A stretch of 64,000 nucleotides of DNA from Nymphaea colorata (GCF_008831285.2 NC_045145.1:22400040-22464039), one strand, 5' to 3'; positions 35,236-47,835 are shown, numbered from the stretch's first letter. Numbers and translations are program-made. The notes: a model not told the origin generated them from the sequence alone.

Positions 35236-37380
35236 ATTGTAGTTTGAGAATAGTTGGCTGTATGATGCTGCAGAAAGCTGTGGCTTGGCCCCATAACCTC
35301 CCTGTTTCCTCCTCGGCCACAGTCAGCCGTCGACCCTCGGCTAACTCAGCCTGCCCTACGCAGATTCCTGTCTGGTGACCTCTCTCCATTAATCCAACTT
35401 CCTTGTAAACTTCCATAAGCAAATCAAGCCGTCACGTTTCCTTGTCAAGAAAAAATTTCATGAACACATCCCTGATTTGTTTGGGATTTACCGGAGATCT
35501 TATCTTCTTTTCTGGAGATCTAACAATGCATTTTGAATCAATTGGGTTGTTAAGGTTTAACATTTCAATAATGGAACTGTGATTTTGTGTAAACCAATTT
35601 TGCGATCGTTAAGATGTGTGCAATCTAGTTGTGATATTAGTGTTCCAAAAATTGTATGCAAGGAATATAGATTTGTGCGTACATACCCTCCAATCATATG
35701 GGCATTAATCAGATTCATAGTTAACTAAATAGTGCCCCATATTTCTGTTATAGTCAGAATTGCATGTAAATTTAGTTTTGCAAATATGTGAACTGAGTAA
35801 ATACGTGATTAGGTGAACTGCTTTATGAACTATTGGATCAGTTGAAGTAATATATTTTTCACGAAATACCACATCATACTTTTTTAAAAAACTAACTTTG
35901 AATGTGATACCCTGTCTTAACTAAGTTTATCAAACATTTTAAGATCACTTCACATATCTTTCATATTCACTCAGTTTATAAATGTGATTTATAGAATATA
36001 TTGATTGAATAAATATGAAAAATTATTTGAATTCTTCTTGAAATATATTGATTAGTCACTATACATGGGCTGTAGCGTGAGCTATACGTCAAATTAGTAG
36101 AATGGTTGCGCCATGGAAGGAAGGAGATTGCTTCCTCCATAAGACTTCAAGTCAAGATGTGAGGCGGGCTTTTCACACGACAAAGGCACGACAAAGGCAC
36201 ACCCAAAGAAAAAAGAAAAAAAATAGTTGTGGCATGCATCCAGATCTAACTTGATCGTATCGGTTTTTGAAATTTTAATTGCAATGAGTGGTGGAGCCAC
36301 ACTGTGGCTCATCCAGCTTCACAAGCTTGTTTAATTTTATGTTAATGTTTTGATATATTATATGCATAAGTGTCCAGGAAAGAATTATAGATAGTAAATT
36401 AGTGTATCTTCCTTTCAAAATTTATGACTCTCCTAGTGAATGCGATTCATATGCTCTTGACTCGGTTCCTTAATGTTTCCCATGTGCAACTCCCGAGGAG
36501 CAGAGCCAAGTGGGACCTTCATCGACCCTGACCCTACTTCAAAAAAAAAAGTTTAAAAAAATTCACATATAAATTTTAAATTTTTTTTCTTGTTTTATAT
36601 AAAATTTTGAAAAATGATATTTCGAATAGTAAAAATTTAAAAACTTTAATTAGACAATTCTCATAAAAATTTCTCGTTCCACTCATGCATTCTCCCGCTT
36701 GTTAGCTGGGAAATATCGACTGACAAACTCATATCACTTTGACAACAGTATTGGAAAAAGTATGCAGTTGCCACAACAACCCTTGCCTTACAAACAAGCC
36801 AGAAAGCTGAAAAAATAAATTTAACAGGAAAAAACTGAAATGTCCTTTCTTGGTACAAAACAAAGAAAATGGCGTTCAGTTTTTTTTTTAATATGTTTTA
36901 TTAATTTATGAATCAAAATAATATGCTTCGGTTGATTGTCAGATTCTCCAACATTGAGGTCAATACTAGTCGGTTAGTTTTAAAACACTTGCGCATAATT
37001 TGACATGCTACATTTCCCATGCCATCCCTCCATAATTCCATTGGTATTTATGTTCAAACATTATAACCTTAAGGCTAGATATATTGGACCATGAATTTCA
37101 GAAACATGAAAAAGAATCAAAACTAAAGAGGAGATGGGATGGTGTAATTATATATATATATATATATATAAACTCTGAATATTCAGAATCACTTAACGAT
37201 CTAATAAAAAATTTTCATCTAAAGCATATGGTGATTAAAAAAACATCCTCGGTCTCTGCATAGATGCAATTGTCAGCATTATGAAAAGTTTGAATGGTCC
37301 TAAGATCACATCACTATTCAATTGGGACTGACTCATGATCTTAAGGGAATTAGGACGGTCTGTCCTTGTATACTTGTATA
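35236..37380. repeat. Blocks C (right half), D, E and start of F, copy 2
   Basis: 35250-35500 matches the right half of block C at 20230-20490. 35560-36480 matches block D. 36500-36660 is an AT-rich piece absent from the first copy, inserted at 'caactcccg|...|cccgcttgttagct'. 36740-37140 is block E. 37260-37380 starts block F. No gene is supported. Confidence 0.7.
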
Positions 37381-37639
37381 AAGACCATAAAATCCCTCGC
37401 TTTGTTGTTTTTTTTTTTCATTCTCTGTACATTGTTTAATTCATGTCAAAGACAGGGTGCACCCAAAAAGCTGGTTCTATATAGTATATACACATCTAAG
37501 TATGCAAAAAGTTACAAGCCCGATGGTATAATGACACGAATATCCCTAGTCAATGGCAAAGGGAGCCCTGTAGAGAAAAAAAAAGGAAAAAAAGTAAAAA
37601 AAATAGTAAATCTTTTGAAAAAAAATTCTCAAAAATGTC

Positions 37640-38017
37640 ATTTATAGCTGTTTCTCACAAAAATTTTGTTCTCAAAGTTAGGAAACATCTATATCAGTAA
37701 GTCACTAATGCCAAGATAACCCAAGATAAAAGTAACATTTGTTTGTGTGTTAGTAAAAAGATATTTATCTATATCCCCTTATCTACAAGGGTAGAGTCAG
37801 AACTTTTTTCATCGGGGGGCTAAACAGTCCAACATCTGGATCCGGGTATGGCTAAACTGAACCCGAGTCCAAACAATAGATACGGCAACTAAAAAATTTC
37901 AATTTTTTCAATGTAATTTTATTTTTTAATGAGGCATTTGTGAGACATTGGAAATAAAAATTATTAATACATAAATAGTCACATAATAATTTAGAAGAGT
38001 TTCGATTTAGTATAACT

Positions 38018-38055
<38 letters not shown>

Positions 38056-38237
38056 AAGAGAAAGAGGAAGAGAGAGAGAGAAGAGAAAGAAAAGGAAATG
38101 GAGGCATTTGTGAGACACTACATTTGGAAATAAAAATTATTAATACGTAAATAGTCACATAATAATTTAGAAGAGTTTCGATTTAGTATAACTATATATA
38201 TACACACACATATATATATAGCTATATATATATATAT

Positions 38238-38268
<31 letters not shown>

Positions 38269-38303
38269 AAGAGGAAGAGAGATTAGAAGAGTTTCGAGTA
38301 TAA

Positions 38304-38341
<38 letters not shown>

Positions 38342-38369
38342 TAGAGAGAGAGAGAGAGAGAGAGAAAGA

Positions 38370-38408
<39 letters not shown>

Positions 38409-39322
38409 GAAGAGAGAGAGAGAGAGAGAGAGAGAGAATTTAATCTCCATTCTTTGCAGAGGTGAAGACATGGCTATAATCTGTAGAGGCCATTATTTGG
38501 CTAGGGTTTAATATACATGACTACAATTACATTTGTAACCAAATATTTCTATAGATAACGGAAAACTGAATTTCCATGTTGTGCATGTAAGCAAATTCAA
38601 ATAGATGAATGAATTTTATACTAAACTTGGATGTAGCTAATTTCTGGATTTTGATTTAGTAATAATAATATAGAAATGAAGAACGTGATAAGGTGGAAAG
38701 TTTGGATTTCTAAGGATCTGTCTATATTTATATACATACAAATCCCTACATAGCTCATCCTCACCAGCAAGAACCATCGCCCCCACATTCCTTAACATCC
38801 TCCCTTTCCTTCTCTTTCTCCTGCCCCACATTCTCTATTTTTTTTATATTTTTATTTCTACATTTTACTTTTGAACATTTTACCTTTTATTTTAAGACAC
38901 TACATTTTACTTTTTGTTCCATTACGTCACTCCTAAAGAGAGAAGAAAACAAAAGAGGAAGAGGAATCCACCTTAACTATAACGTAATACATGAGGTTAT
39001 GAGTTTTCATATAGTTGGAGGCTTTTCTAAGCAACTAACCATAGGAAAGCAATATTCATTTATAAAAACACAGAAGTTGACGTTTTTTTTCTGCGAATTA
39101 AATTGTATAATTAAGCTGAAAAACTTGGACAATTCAATTAGCCTGTTGGAAAATCAAAGCATAACAGGGAACACAAAAACACTGTGCTCGGAAAAACAGA
39201 GAATGACATCTGAAGAAGAAATCTGAATTTTATTTATGCAGCATATACATACCACACACTTAAAAATGGGAAGAAAAAAAGGAAAAGAAACACCAACAGC
39301 TACAAGCCATCATCGATCCTTT
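37640..39322. repeat. Block F copy 3, split by an insertion, its UPF0496 gene missing
   Basis: 37640-37787 matches 22275-22420 and 38973-39322 matches 22422-22790, the two parts being contiguous in the locus 3 flank. The join there ('cccttaactataacgta') is interrupted here by about 1.2 kb. The match ends at 39322, just short of where the UPF0496 stop codon would be, and unrelated sequence follows. The gene body belonging to this flank was therefore lost or displaced. Confidence 0.75.
37931..38440. repeat. 170-bp tandem duplication with AT/AG microsatellites
   Basis: The unit starting gaggcatttgtgagaca at 37931 is repeated at 38101; a short third piece (agaagagtttcgagtataac) is at 38286. Each unit ends in (AT)n followed by (GA)n, and a long GA tract runs to about 38436. 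The array lies inside the insertion that splits block F. Confidence 0.9.
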
Positions 39323-42300
39323 TTTTTGATAGTCATAATAATAATTATGCGTACTGCAAATTAAGTAAATGGCCATGTAAACATTTGAAAAGTGAGAGCA
39401 CACTTGCATATGTGTGTTATGTCATGCAAGTATTATTGCAAACTTTTTAACTTGTCATTTGATATTAAAAACATCATGGTTTGCCTTTTTGTAAGGTGTT
39501 TGAAAAGTATCCAAGTTAATTTCATTATTTGACATGTACGTTTTAAATGGTTACATGATTACTAGCATTTATATCAAGAGAATTCTTGAAAATTTTTATG
39601 TAAAACTTGTGGTCAACATGAAACTAAATTTTAACATGTTACGATGGTAAAACCTTTTAAAAAAAACCTCCTAACTAATGTTAAATATATTTAATATTTG
39701 AGTTACGATGGATAAACCAACTATAAAAAATCACGTAACTAAAGATTTAAGAAACTCACAAATAATGAAAGCAATCTAACGGCCTCATGATCAAGTAGGA
39801 GATGTTGGATAGTGGCTAAGAGCCCTACGGATTCATCTCGCAATTGTAAGGGGGCCCACTTGCAATTATGAGCTTGATTCTATGTGCAAATCTCTTACTT
39901 GCCCTAACCCTAACTGCCTACTGGGCTACAGGAAAACCTATGAGGTGGCACTATGTATGTCCAACGCTTCTCTGTCTTGGGGTTGAATTGATTGATCTCC
40001 CTAATCGGCACCTCACAGAAGCAAACCAGAAAACTATTCTAAATCTGCTTCTTCTTCTTCTTCTTCGACTTCTCTTAGTCACTGTTGTTGCTGCTGCTGT
40101 TGCTTTGACGCTCATCCTGGAGTCGGCTGGTGAACCTGCCGTGCAGCCTCAGAGTCGATCATAGACGTTGTTCATGCGTAAATCCAACACAGGATTGATT
40201 CAGGAAGCTTAGTTCTAATATTTTGAACGATGGTTTTAGGATCGATTGAAGAATCACTGTATTTTGAATGAGGGTTTTGGTACGATGTGTTGTGTTTGGG
40301 GGTAGTTGAATGTGATGCCAAATTACCCCAATCAACCAGTCTGTCTTTCTTCTTCTTCCTTTCTCTCAAATGTGCTGCGTTTGGGGAAGTTGAATTATAT
40401 TTTCTAACAAATGTCAATTGCTTTTGCCTTTTTTTTTCTTTTTCTTTCTTTCACTTGTATTACAGTTAAAAACAAAGCAGATGCAACAAGTTCAAAGCCT
40501 GTAAAGGTTAAAGGCAGAGTTGCTGCAGACCTGCTTCTCGTTGATAATTACCAAGAGAGATGAGGGTTGTTACTGTGGCAAATTATTGAGGAGAACCTTA
40601 TTAAGAAGTCTTTCGAAGTCAAAATAGGAAGAACCGCCTGGCTGCACAACCTTCTCAACTTCATGCTTCCACCTCTTGGCTCTCTCTCACTCTCATCTCC
40701 TTTCCTTTCTACCCTTCCATCACCAGCAGTTTCATCTTCCAAATGTAGAGATGGTAGGAGGAGGCTGAAACAAGGGAACATGAACGATTATACCTGCTTT
40801 TGCACCTCCAATCTTTTTTCCTTTATTCTTGCAGTTGCTTCTTTTTTGTTCTTCACTCTGGTTTTACCATCACGTGTTCATCACTGTCCATTCTTGGCTC
40901 AGCAACCCCGATCCTACCACTGACCAGCCAGAAGAAAGTCGAGCGTTAGATGGTGAACGGTGAGTGCATATCTCTCTTGATTTTATTCCGCATCAAGGTG
41001 CAGTTGGGGATCCCCTCTCTTGCTAGATTGTTTTATTTTTTGTTCCATTTTTTGTAATTGTTTTATTTTTTGCATCATTTTCTAGCATGTCTTTGCTGTT
41101 CATTTCCTGCACCATTTTGTATCATTTGCATCATTTGGATTGGGTTTTTGGGACACATTACTGCAAAGTGTTGAGATTGGATCAAACAATCCCATTTTCT
41201 TTATGTTCTTTACATTCGCTGTTGTGTTTTTGACAGTTACAGATCAATACTCATTGTCTTATATATTCGTGGTTCTAGATATAATTGTAAACTCTATAGA
41301 TTAGCTTAGATGCCTAAATGAACAAGCTTGCCGTTGTGCATTAACATGTATAACAACCTCTCTTTTATAATCGAAGACCAAAACATCAAGTATGATCAGC
41401 CATTAACAAAGCAAATCCACATTTTCTTTCCATCAAGGTGATGAGGAACTAGCAAGTTTAAAATCCAATTATTCCATTTTCCTTCTGAGATATACCATAT
41501 ACCATTTAATGGATCAACACTTCTTACTAACCCCTGTATCATACAGTTTCCTTCTATCGTTTTGAAATTTGTAGCATATTCAAGGTCTTCAAACGATAGA
41601 ATGTTCATGATTGATGAACATCAGACTGAGATGCATTAGATGTGGTCTAAGATTGAACTTAGAAGAAATGCTACTTGAAGCTTTTTTTTTTCACCGTCTA
41701 CTTCAATTTTAGTGATTTCGGTTTATTTGAATCAAGAGCATAATGTAAGCGAAAATGCTCCTACCCTTGATGACATAAAATTAGTATTTTCTAATAGAAT
41801 TAGTGAGTTTCAAATGTTTGTTCAAATGTACAACAAACCATCTACCAGTATATGGGTTCTTTAGGCTTCCTGATCATTTTATTTCTTCATAAATTCCCCT
41901 GTAATGGTTATTCTGATTCAACAAACTTGTCACTTTCTTTTATTCAGGTTTCATCAGTCTGGAACTGTGGCGCTTCAGATGGCACAAGCCACAAGAGTGA
42001 TATTGGTCTGTTTTACACACCCAATAGTTCATACATTCCAAGTGGAGTTGTATAACAAATCTCTTCAAACTATTTGATCTACCAAACAATAAGAAGCTTC
42101 CCACAATACACAAGGAACTGTTACAGTTTGGGGTCCTTGACTTTAGGCTCGAGATACATAGTTCGAGATTCCTTCATGTATGGGAACTACAACAGAACAG
42201 ACATGCGAAACAAACATTGGATAAGAGCAACGTAGTATTTTGTTCCTAAAATCATCAAATGGTAGACAAAGAACATCATTGTCCATGAGAACATGATAGT

Positions 42301-42694
42301 AGTATGATGAACATAATGGATGAGACATTCTATCTGTCATGTCCCAATGGACAACAATCAAACAATTGAAGGTTCTATCCCCTTCTCCTTGGCTCCCCCT
42401 TATATCCAATGCCCAATACTGCTTCAGCACCTAGAGAAACCATGATTAAACTTACTTGGTGGAAGGTAGGGATATCAATGTATCCAGTTTTGATCGAATA
42501 TCCAATTAGATAGATCCAAAAAAATCGGATGTGAAAAAAAGTAGTATGAAATTAATAAAGTGGATCAGATTCGGATTGAAGAAGTGATAACCGATGGTGT
42601 TTGAATTAGACTTAGTTTTTAAAAAACATGTACCTTTCCTTTTCAATAATTGGATTCAGATTCATATCTAGATCAAATTCAGATCTGATTCAAA
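39323..42694 (+). other. Unique region with exon-like pieces, no confident gene
   Basis: No match elsewhere in the window. Three plus-strand pieces look exon-like. 40467-40551 follows a good acceptor (ttgtattacag) and reads VKNKADATSSKPVKVKGRVA then ADLLLVDNYQER and a stop. 41949-42055 follows ttttattcag and reads VSSVWNCGASDGTSHKSDIG and further to a stop. 40567-40923 is an open frame of 118 codons. A minus frame at 42143-42430 (95 codons, with a Tyr-rich stretch) is also unassigned. These could be 3' exons of a plus-strand gene or captured fragments; I recognise none of the families. Confidence 0.3.
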
Positions 42695-43905
42695 TTTAGA
42701 TATGATTTTTTTTTTTGGTATTTGAATCTAAATTCAAATCCAAGCATGAAAATAACCAAAAGAATGGATATGATTGTGAGTTTATCCCATTCGAAGTTGA
42801 TCCTTTGACATCCCTAGAACCTAAATGTTGGAAGCAAATGTTGCAACAAACAATTCAGAATTTATAAATGCCAAGGCGTGATACTAGCCCTTACATATGG
42901 CTAAGAACAATACTATAATTAGGAGTTGCAAATCCTGCAAAGAAGTCCTTAAGTCTCTTGTTGATCCTTTGGCCTAAACTTTAGGCTAGTACTCAATCAT
43001 TTTTTTTTTAAGAATGTATTTTTATTTTTTCATTTTTTATTAATATAAAGGAAGGGAGCAACTTTGCATGTGAACATTCTTAACCTAAAAGATAAACTTG
43101 TCTAGATAAAAAGGAAAGATAAGGACGGATTTAAAAACTTAATAAAGGATAAATATCCACTATAGTGAGGAGAATTATGTAGAAATATAAGGCCTCACAT
43201 TTACCTTGAAAGGAGGAAATTTTTATTTCACTTGAAAAATTAAATGCAAGACTTAACACATTTACCAAATTGAGAAGTTCTTATTTTTCGAGTTGATTTG
43301 TTTCAATGCGGTGATGGTAGCATTACATTTGCTTTTAGTCTAAATATATCAATTATTGCATTTTTTCGTTATTTATTAATGAAATTGACTATGTATTTTC
43401 AACTTGGTGGCATGGGGCATCATGCCCAACCATTTGGGTAGGTATTTACCCATGACTAGAAGGATAATATGCACCACTGACAACAAGGGTTCCCTTTTAT
43501 CATTTTCTCTTTTTTCTTTTCAAGTATTTCAACTATGTAATGACATTTTTCATGGTACATACACTACCAATCAATTTTTGCTTTGCAAAAGAGGGAAAAA
43601 AACCTTTATAAACTTTGCCCATATAGGTAATCAAATTTGACATAATAAGTGAAGATGATATAATCCAATGTTTACAACTTTTCTCTGTTTAAAAAACGGC
43701 AAAAAAGGATTTACTTTCATATTTCCCCTCATTTCTTATTTGGTCACCTACCATTAATGATTCTTTCCCAAAAGTATCATATACTATGTATTATAATGAG
43801 CTCATTGCTTCACATTGGTGACCAGCCAAAGCCATGTTCTTCAACATTAGTAAAATACATTCTTGAATGTTCAAAGCCGGATGTATGAGTTCCACTATGT
43901 TCTGA
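42695..43905. repeat. 1.2-kb dispersed repeat, copy 1
   Basis: Aligns in direct orientation with 58925-60085. Landmarks: 'gagtttatcccatt', 'cctttgacatccct', 'ggataaatatccactatagtgaggagaattatgt', 'accatttgggtaggta', 'tacccatgactagaa' and 'attcttgaatgttcaaagcc'. This copy has about 100 additional bases at 43655-43800. No coding potential is convincing; both copies keep a short frame around 43404 and 59685 that aligns but breaks. Confidence 0.8.
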
Positions 43906-44180
43906 TTAACTACGCAAGAATATGCCTCCGTGGTTTGTGCAGTAAGGTTTTATTTATTTATTATTTTTTTTTTTCACACTATCTCTTGTCTCTCTCTCTT
44001 TTGTTTGTGAGGAGGAAGGGAAAGGGATGGTTCAACAACTACTTGAATTGGGTGTCAGACCTTATGTGTTTCCTTCAACACTAGTGAAAAATGATATGTT
44101 GGGATATGATTTAAAAATAAGATGCACAAAAAATAAAATGAGGAGTAAGTTTTAGAAAATTTACGTAAATCAGTCTCCTT

Positions 44181-44308
44181 TGAAAATCGATTCGTCTTCT
44201 TCTTCCTCGTCTCTCGCTCCAGGAAGATCGGGTTCCACGGGGGAAGTCGAAGCCATTCGGGTCGAGGAAGTCGGCGTCCTCTGTGCATAAAAGATCCGGG
44301 AAAGACAT
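44181..44308 (-). pseudogene. D-type cyclin N-terminal fragment, left arm
   Basis: The minus strand from the ATG at 44308 reads MSFPDLLCTEDADFLDPNGF, then DFPRGT. LLCTE is the LxCxE motif with which D-type cyclins bind the retinoblastoma-related protein, and position and context fit plant CYCD N-termini. After a frame slip the second part reads VEPDLPGARDEEEEDESI and homology to the right arm ends at about 44181. Only the N-terminal tail is present; no cyclin box follows, so this fragment cannot make a cyclin. The start codon is intact here but lost in the right arm. Confidence 0.75.
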
Positions 44309-46222
44309 AGTACCAAGACACCACACTCAGTCCTCTCACTTCTCATCCTCTTCAATTCTCGCCGTTGGGAAAAGCCGTCATGCGGACAGGAATAACAACG
44401 GTCCGGCGAAGGGTCGTCGGAAAGAGGAGGATTTCGCCAGAATATATGGGTTCCGACGAGCGAAGAATCACGTCTCCCCGTCGTCGATAGAGAACGGTTG
44501 TGGCACAACGGCTGCTCCACCCGCTCCCGCTCTCCCCTTTATCTGCAGAACGGTGCCAGCCAGATGACGAAAATGCCACGGACAATTTTCGTAAGCGACC
44601 AAAATGCAACGAGCGCACCCACTCGTTCATCAACCAAAACAATAAGACGAAAAGCGGCAAGTTCGGACGCTTTCTCAAATCCGAAACACCCTGTTTGTTT
44701 CATTCACTTTTCCAAGAAATCTACTATTTTATTAAGAAATTAGTGACGTCATTTCCCATAAGTTTTGGTACTTAGTGTCCAAGTAAAACTAAACAAAAAC
44801 TCAGTCGACCACGAGTTCAGTCTACTCAAACTCGGCTCAACTAATAAAACTTCAATCTCGAAAATAGCTCAAGCTTGACTCGACAGTTACATACCTGATC
44901 TGATCTACCCTACAAATGGAGGTAGTGATCAGATCAGCTAGGAACATGCTTTCAAGCAGTTTCTCCTCAAACATGTTCATGCACTAATTTTGGTGCATCA
45001 ACCAATTTGTATACATTTTCCGTGGTGTTTCACATTAATAAATGAAAATATAGAATGACTTGTCACCACACATAGCCACCAAAACCAACTCGAAGTTGCA
45101 TTTAGCTGTAAGCCATGGCGTGCACAACCTTTGTCATCGAAAGCCGAAAGCAAGACATTTTGCAAGAAGTTTTAGAGTAATTTGTTTTGTATTTGTCCAA
45201 TCGAATATTTGGAGGTAAGCTGATTTTAGATTTCTTAAATCCACAAAATTAATGATTAAAAAAAAAAGAAAACTTTTTTCTGTCTGTTTTCTCTTTTGAT
45301 CGTGTTGCAAGTTAAAAAAACAAAAAATAAAAAAAAACTGAAATAAGCTGAGCTCTAGATTCGATTGGACAAACACAAAACAAATTGCCCTAAAACTTTT
45401 TGCAAAATGTCTTGCTTTCGCTTTCGATGAGAAAGGTTGTGCACGCCATGGCTTACAGCCAAATGCAACTTCGAGTTGGTTTTGGTGGCTATGTGTGGTG
45501 ACCAAGTCATTCTATATTTGCATCTATTAATGTGAAACACCACTGAAAATGTATACAAATTGGTTGGTGCACCAAAATTAGTGCATGAGAGAAACTTCAT
45601 GAAAGCGTCTCCCTAGCTGATCTGATCTACCCTAGAAAGCAGGGTACTTGCCTTCTAACTTTTGTTTTTCATTTATTTCTTTTGACTTGCAATACTCACT
45701 TAATGAAGCTTAATTAGTTCCATTTATTTGTTGAGGACACTGTTCCTTTAGTAAATCGCAGAATGGCAAGCATCTACGGTAGTTGGTCGTTTAGGAAATT
45801 ATCCGTGGCATTTTCGTGATTTGGCTGGCACCGTTCTGCCCATAAAGGGGCGAACGGGAGATGGTTGAGCGGACACTGTGCCACAACCGTCCTCTCTCGA
45901 CGACGAGGAGACGTGATTCTTCGCTCGTCGAAAAGGGAGACCCCATATATTTTGGCGAACTCCTCCTCTTTCCGACGACCCTTTCGCCGGACCGTTGTGA
46001 TTCCCGTCAGCATGGCTCCTTTTCCCACCGGCGGAGAATTGAAGAGGATGAGAAGTGAGAGGGACTGAGTGTGGTATCTTGATACTGTCTTTCCCCGATC
46101 ATTTATGCACAGAGGACGCCGACTTCCTCGACCCGAATGGCTTCGACTTCCCTCCGCGGGAACCGATCTTCCTGGAGCGAGAGACGAGGAAGAGGAGGAC
46201 GAATCGATTGTCAAGATGATCG
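44181..46222. repeat. Head-to-head inverted duplication of a D-type cyclin 5' region
   Basis: Left sequence 44181-44600 is the inverted copy of 45785-46222, and 44929-45206 is the inverted copy of 45359-45627. A 152-base A/T-rich loop (45207-45358) is at the centre, and unequal unmatched parts (44601-44928 and 45628-45784) lie between the inner and outer arms. Outer arms carry the D-type cyclin N-terminus reading outward on both sides plus its upstream sequence. A transcript through the locus would fold into a long hairpin. The matched arms still align almost base for base, so the rearrangement is not very old. Confidence 0.85.
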
Positions 46223-46502
46223 AGCCTTGGGGGAAGGTACACCCCGGAGATCGGATTTGCAAGGAGACTGAGGAGTATCCTCTTGAGTTCTCCGCCCGTC
46301 TGGAGGCCACCGAGTGGATTCTTGAGGTAGAAACAGTGACGATTTCTTCTCCCTCTCTTTGACACCGTGCGATTGATCTAACGGCGTTAGGGTAACCGGA
46401 ATCTGGCTACTGCAGGCGGGATCGTTTCTCGGGTTTAGGCCGCTGACGGTGTACCTCGCAGTTAACTACATGGATCTCTTCTTATCCGTCCATGATTTTC
46501 CG
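46085..46502 (+). pseudogene. D-type cyclin fragment, exons 1 and 2, right arm
   Basis: Exon 1 (46085-46326) starts with CTG where the left arm has ATG, reads SFPDHLCTEDADFLDPNGF (first Leu of LxCxE changed to His), shifts frame near 46150, then reads LPGARDEEEEDESIVKMIEP, ending ARLEATEWILE with donor GTAGAA at 46327. An 89-base intron ends in CTGCAG. Exon 2 (46416-46502, 29 codons) reads AGSFLGFRPLTVYLAVNYMD then LFLSVHDFP, followed by donor GTAATT. This is the first part of the cyclin box of plant D-type cyclins, with the introns where I expect them. The next exon (usually starting around the LLAVACLSLAAKMEE region) is not visible downstream. Start loss, motif loss, frameshift and missing cyclin-box remainder make it a pseudogene. 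Confidence 0.82.
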
Positions 46503-47481
46503 GTAATTATCTCGCTTGCGTTCTCCCTGGTCCAGGATCGTCATTGCTCGTATACGCTTCCGTCCAGAAGGCTTTTTCTGACCATCTTCGCATTCTTCAT
46601 TGTTGTTTTCTCGTTGCTGATGACACCGACCCGGTGATTAGTCAACCAAATAGGTTCGATCTCCTCCTCTTTCTCCCTCGTCGTTGTCCCGTGTTTATTC
46701 TTTTTCTCAGTTAACAATAACTAGTTCCCTCTCTCACTTTCTCTCTCTCTCTCTCTCTCTCTCCCCACCCCCCCGTTAAGGACGTCGACCGTCTAGGCGC
46801 CTTAACGAAGAAATATTTCGTCCCTGGTCTTCACAGTCGTTGTTTTTTTGTTAGTTGACGGCGTTGAATCGGCGTTTTTATCAGGAAGATCGGTGTTGTC
46901 CTCCCGGTCGAAGTTCAGTGTCTTATTGCGTTTCGAAATTGCTGAATTGTTCGGAAGATCCGTTTGGCATTCGCTTGTCATTTTTATCAGCATCAAATGT
47001 AATGGTGCGCAACAACCCGCGTGGTGAGAGAATCGTCGGATTGTCATCCAGTTGGAGTCCTGAGAGCGCTTCCGAGACTCAAAGGATGACCACCAAGAAC
47101 TCCAGAAGCATGTCCTCGTGACCGGAAGTACATTGTTCGCTGGTACCTCATCGCTTCCCGTCTATAATTCGCCATTCCGATTCATCTTTTCCCATCATAT
47201 TAAGTTTTTTCCTTTCTTTTTTCCGTTCATTGCTCGCTGTTTGTTCATTTCTTTTATATTTGGCTCTTCTTTGCTTCCAACTTTTTGCATGTTTTCTCCA
47301 CCTCGTTCCGCATTCTTCCAGGTTACTTAATTCTTGACCGATAACTCCAGAAGCCTGGAGCTTAACGGACCCATCGTTTCTCGGGGAATCCAGCAAATCC
47401 GTAGTATCATTCGAGGTAATTCAAACATCTTAAACTAGGAATGGTGTCCCACAGACAGTAGCGAAGCCACATTTTCTTGCT
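46503..47481. other. Mixed sequence downstream of the cyclin fragment
   Basis: GC content is higher than the surroundings. It holds a (CT)n tract at about 46737-46763, an open frame 46855-47121 (88 codons, Ser/Arg rich, C-terminus with SSSWSPESASETQRM) and an exon-like piece at about 47341-47415 followed by GTAATT. None is a recognisable cyclin exon. These may be other captured gene pieces or UTR; I cannot decide. Confidence 0.3.
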
Positions 47482-47835
47482 CCGGTGCCCCGACGGCGTC
47501 CACTGCAGGAGAGCCTCTAGGAGCCCATCAAGCTCTTCATGTTGGTGAGTAAGGATTTCAGGAAATGATCGGCTTCCAAGTTAAGGTCTAGGAAGCCTTT
47601 CTTAAGGGCGGAGAAGAATTTATCTTTCTTGATGACCCGCAAGGCAGCCACCATTTTGCAGCTCCATAGTTTGCTGGTTGAAGTCATTCGATGAGGAACA
47701 CTGAACGGATGACGAGGTTGACTGCCGAGGCCGGCGCGCCTAAATTCCTCTAGAAAGCAACAGAGCTCTTGAAAGAGATTTTCATCGTCTTGGGGCAATG
47801 CTGTGAAGCCTCCTTTTATAATTTTCAAGCCCCCA
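47482..47835 (-). pseudogene. UPF0496 gene fragment, locus 4 (N-terminal third)
   Basis: The minus strand encodes pieces matching locus 3 residues about 15-125: ENLFQELCCFLEEFR, a segment with a frame slip around KLWSCKM, IKKDKFFSALKKGFLDLNLE, ADHFLKSLLTN, then LLEALLQWTPSGHR in another frame. The start codon region is deleted, but the promoter core with TATAAAA (near 47815) remains. Homology ends sharply at 47482, in the middle of the gene. Confidence 0.85.

Noticed and set aside
45134-45505. 123-codon minus frame across the loop of the cyclin inverted duplication
   Set aside because: It is AT-rich (Phe, Lys, Leu) and overlaps the palindromic arms; no protein motif.
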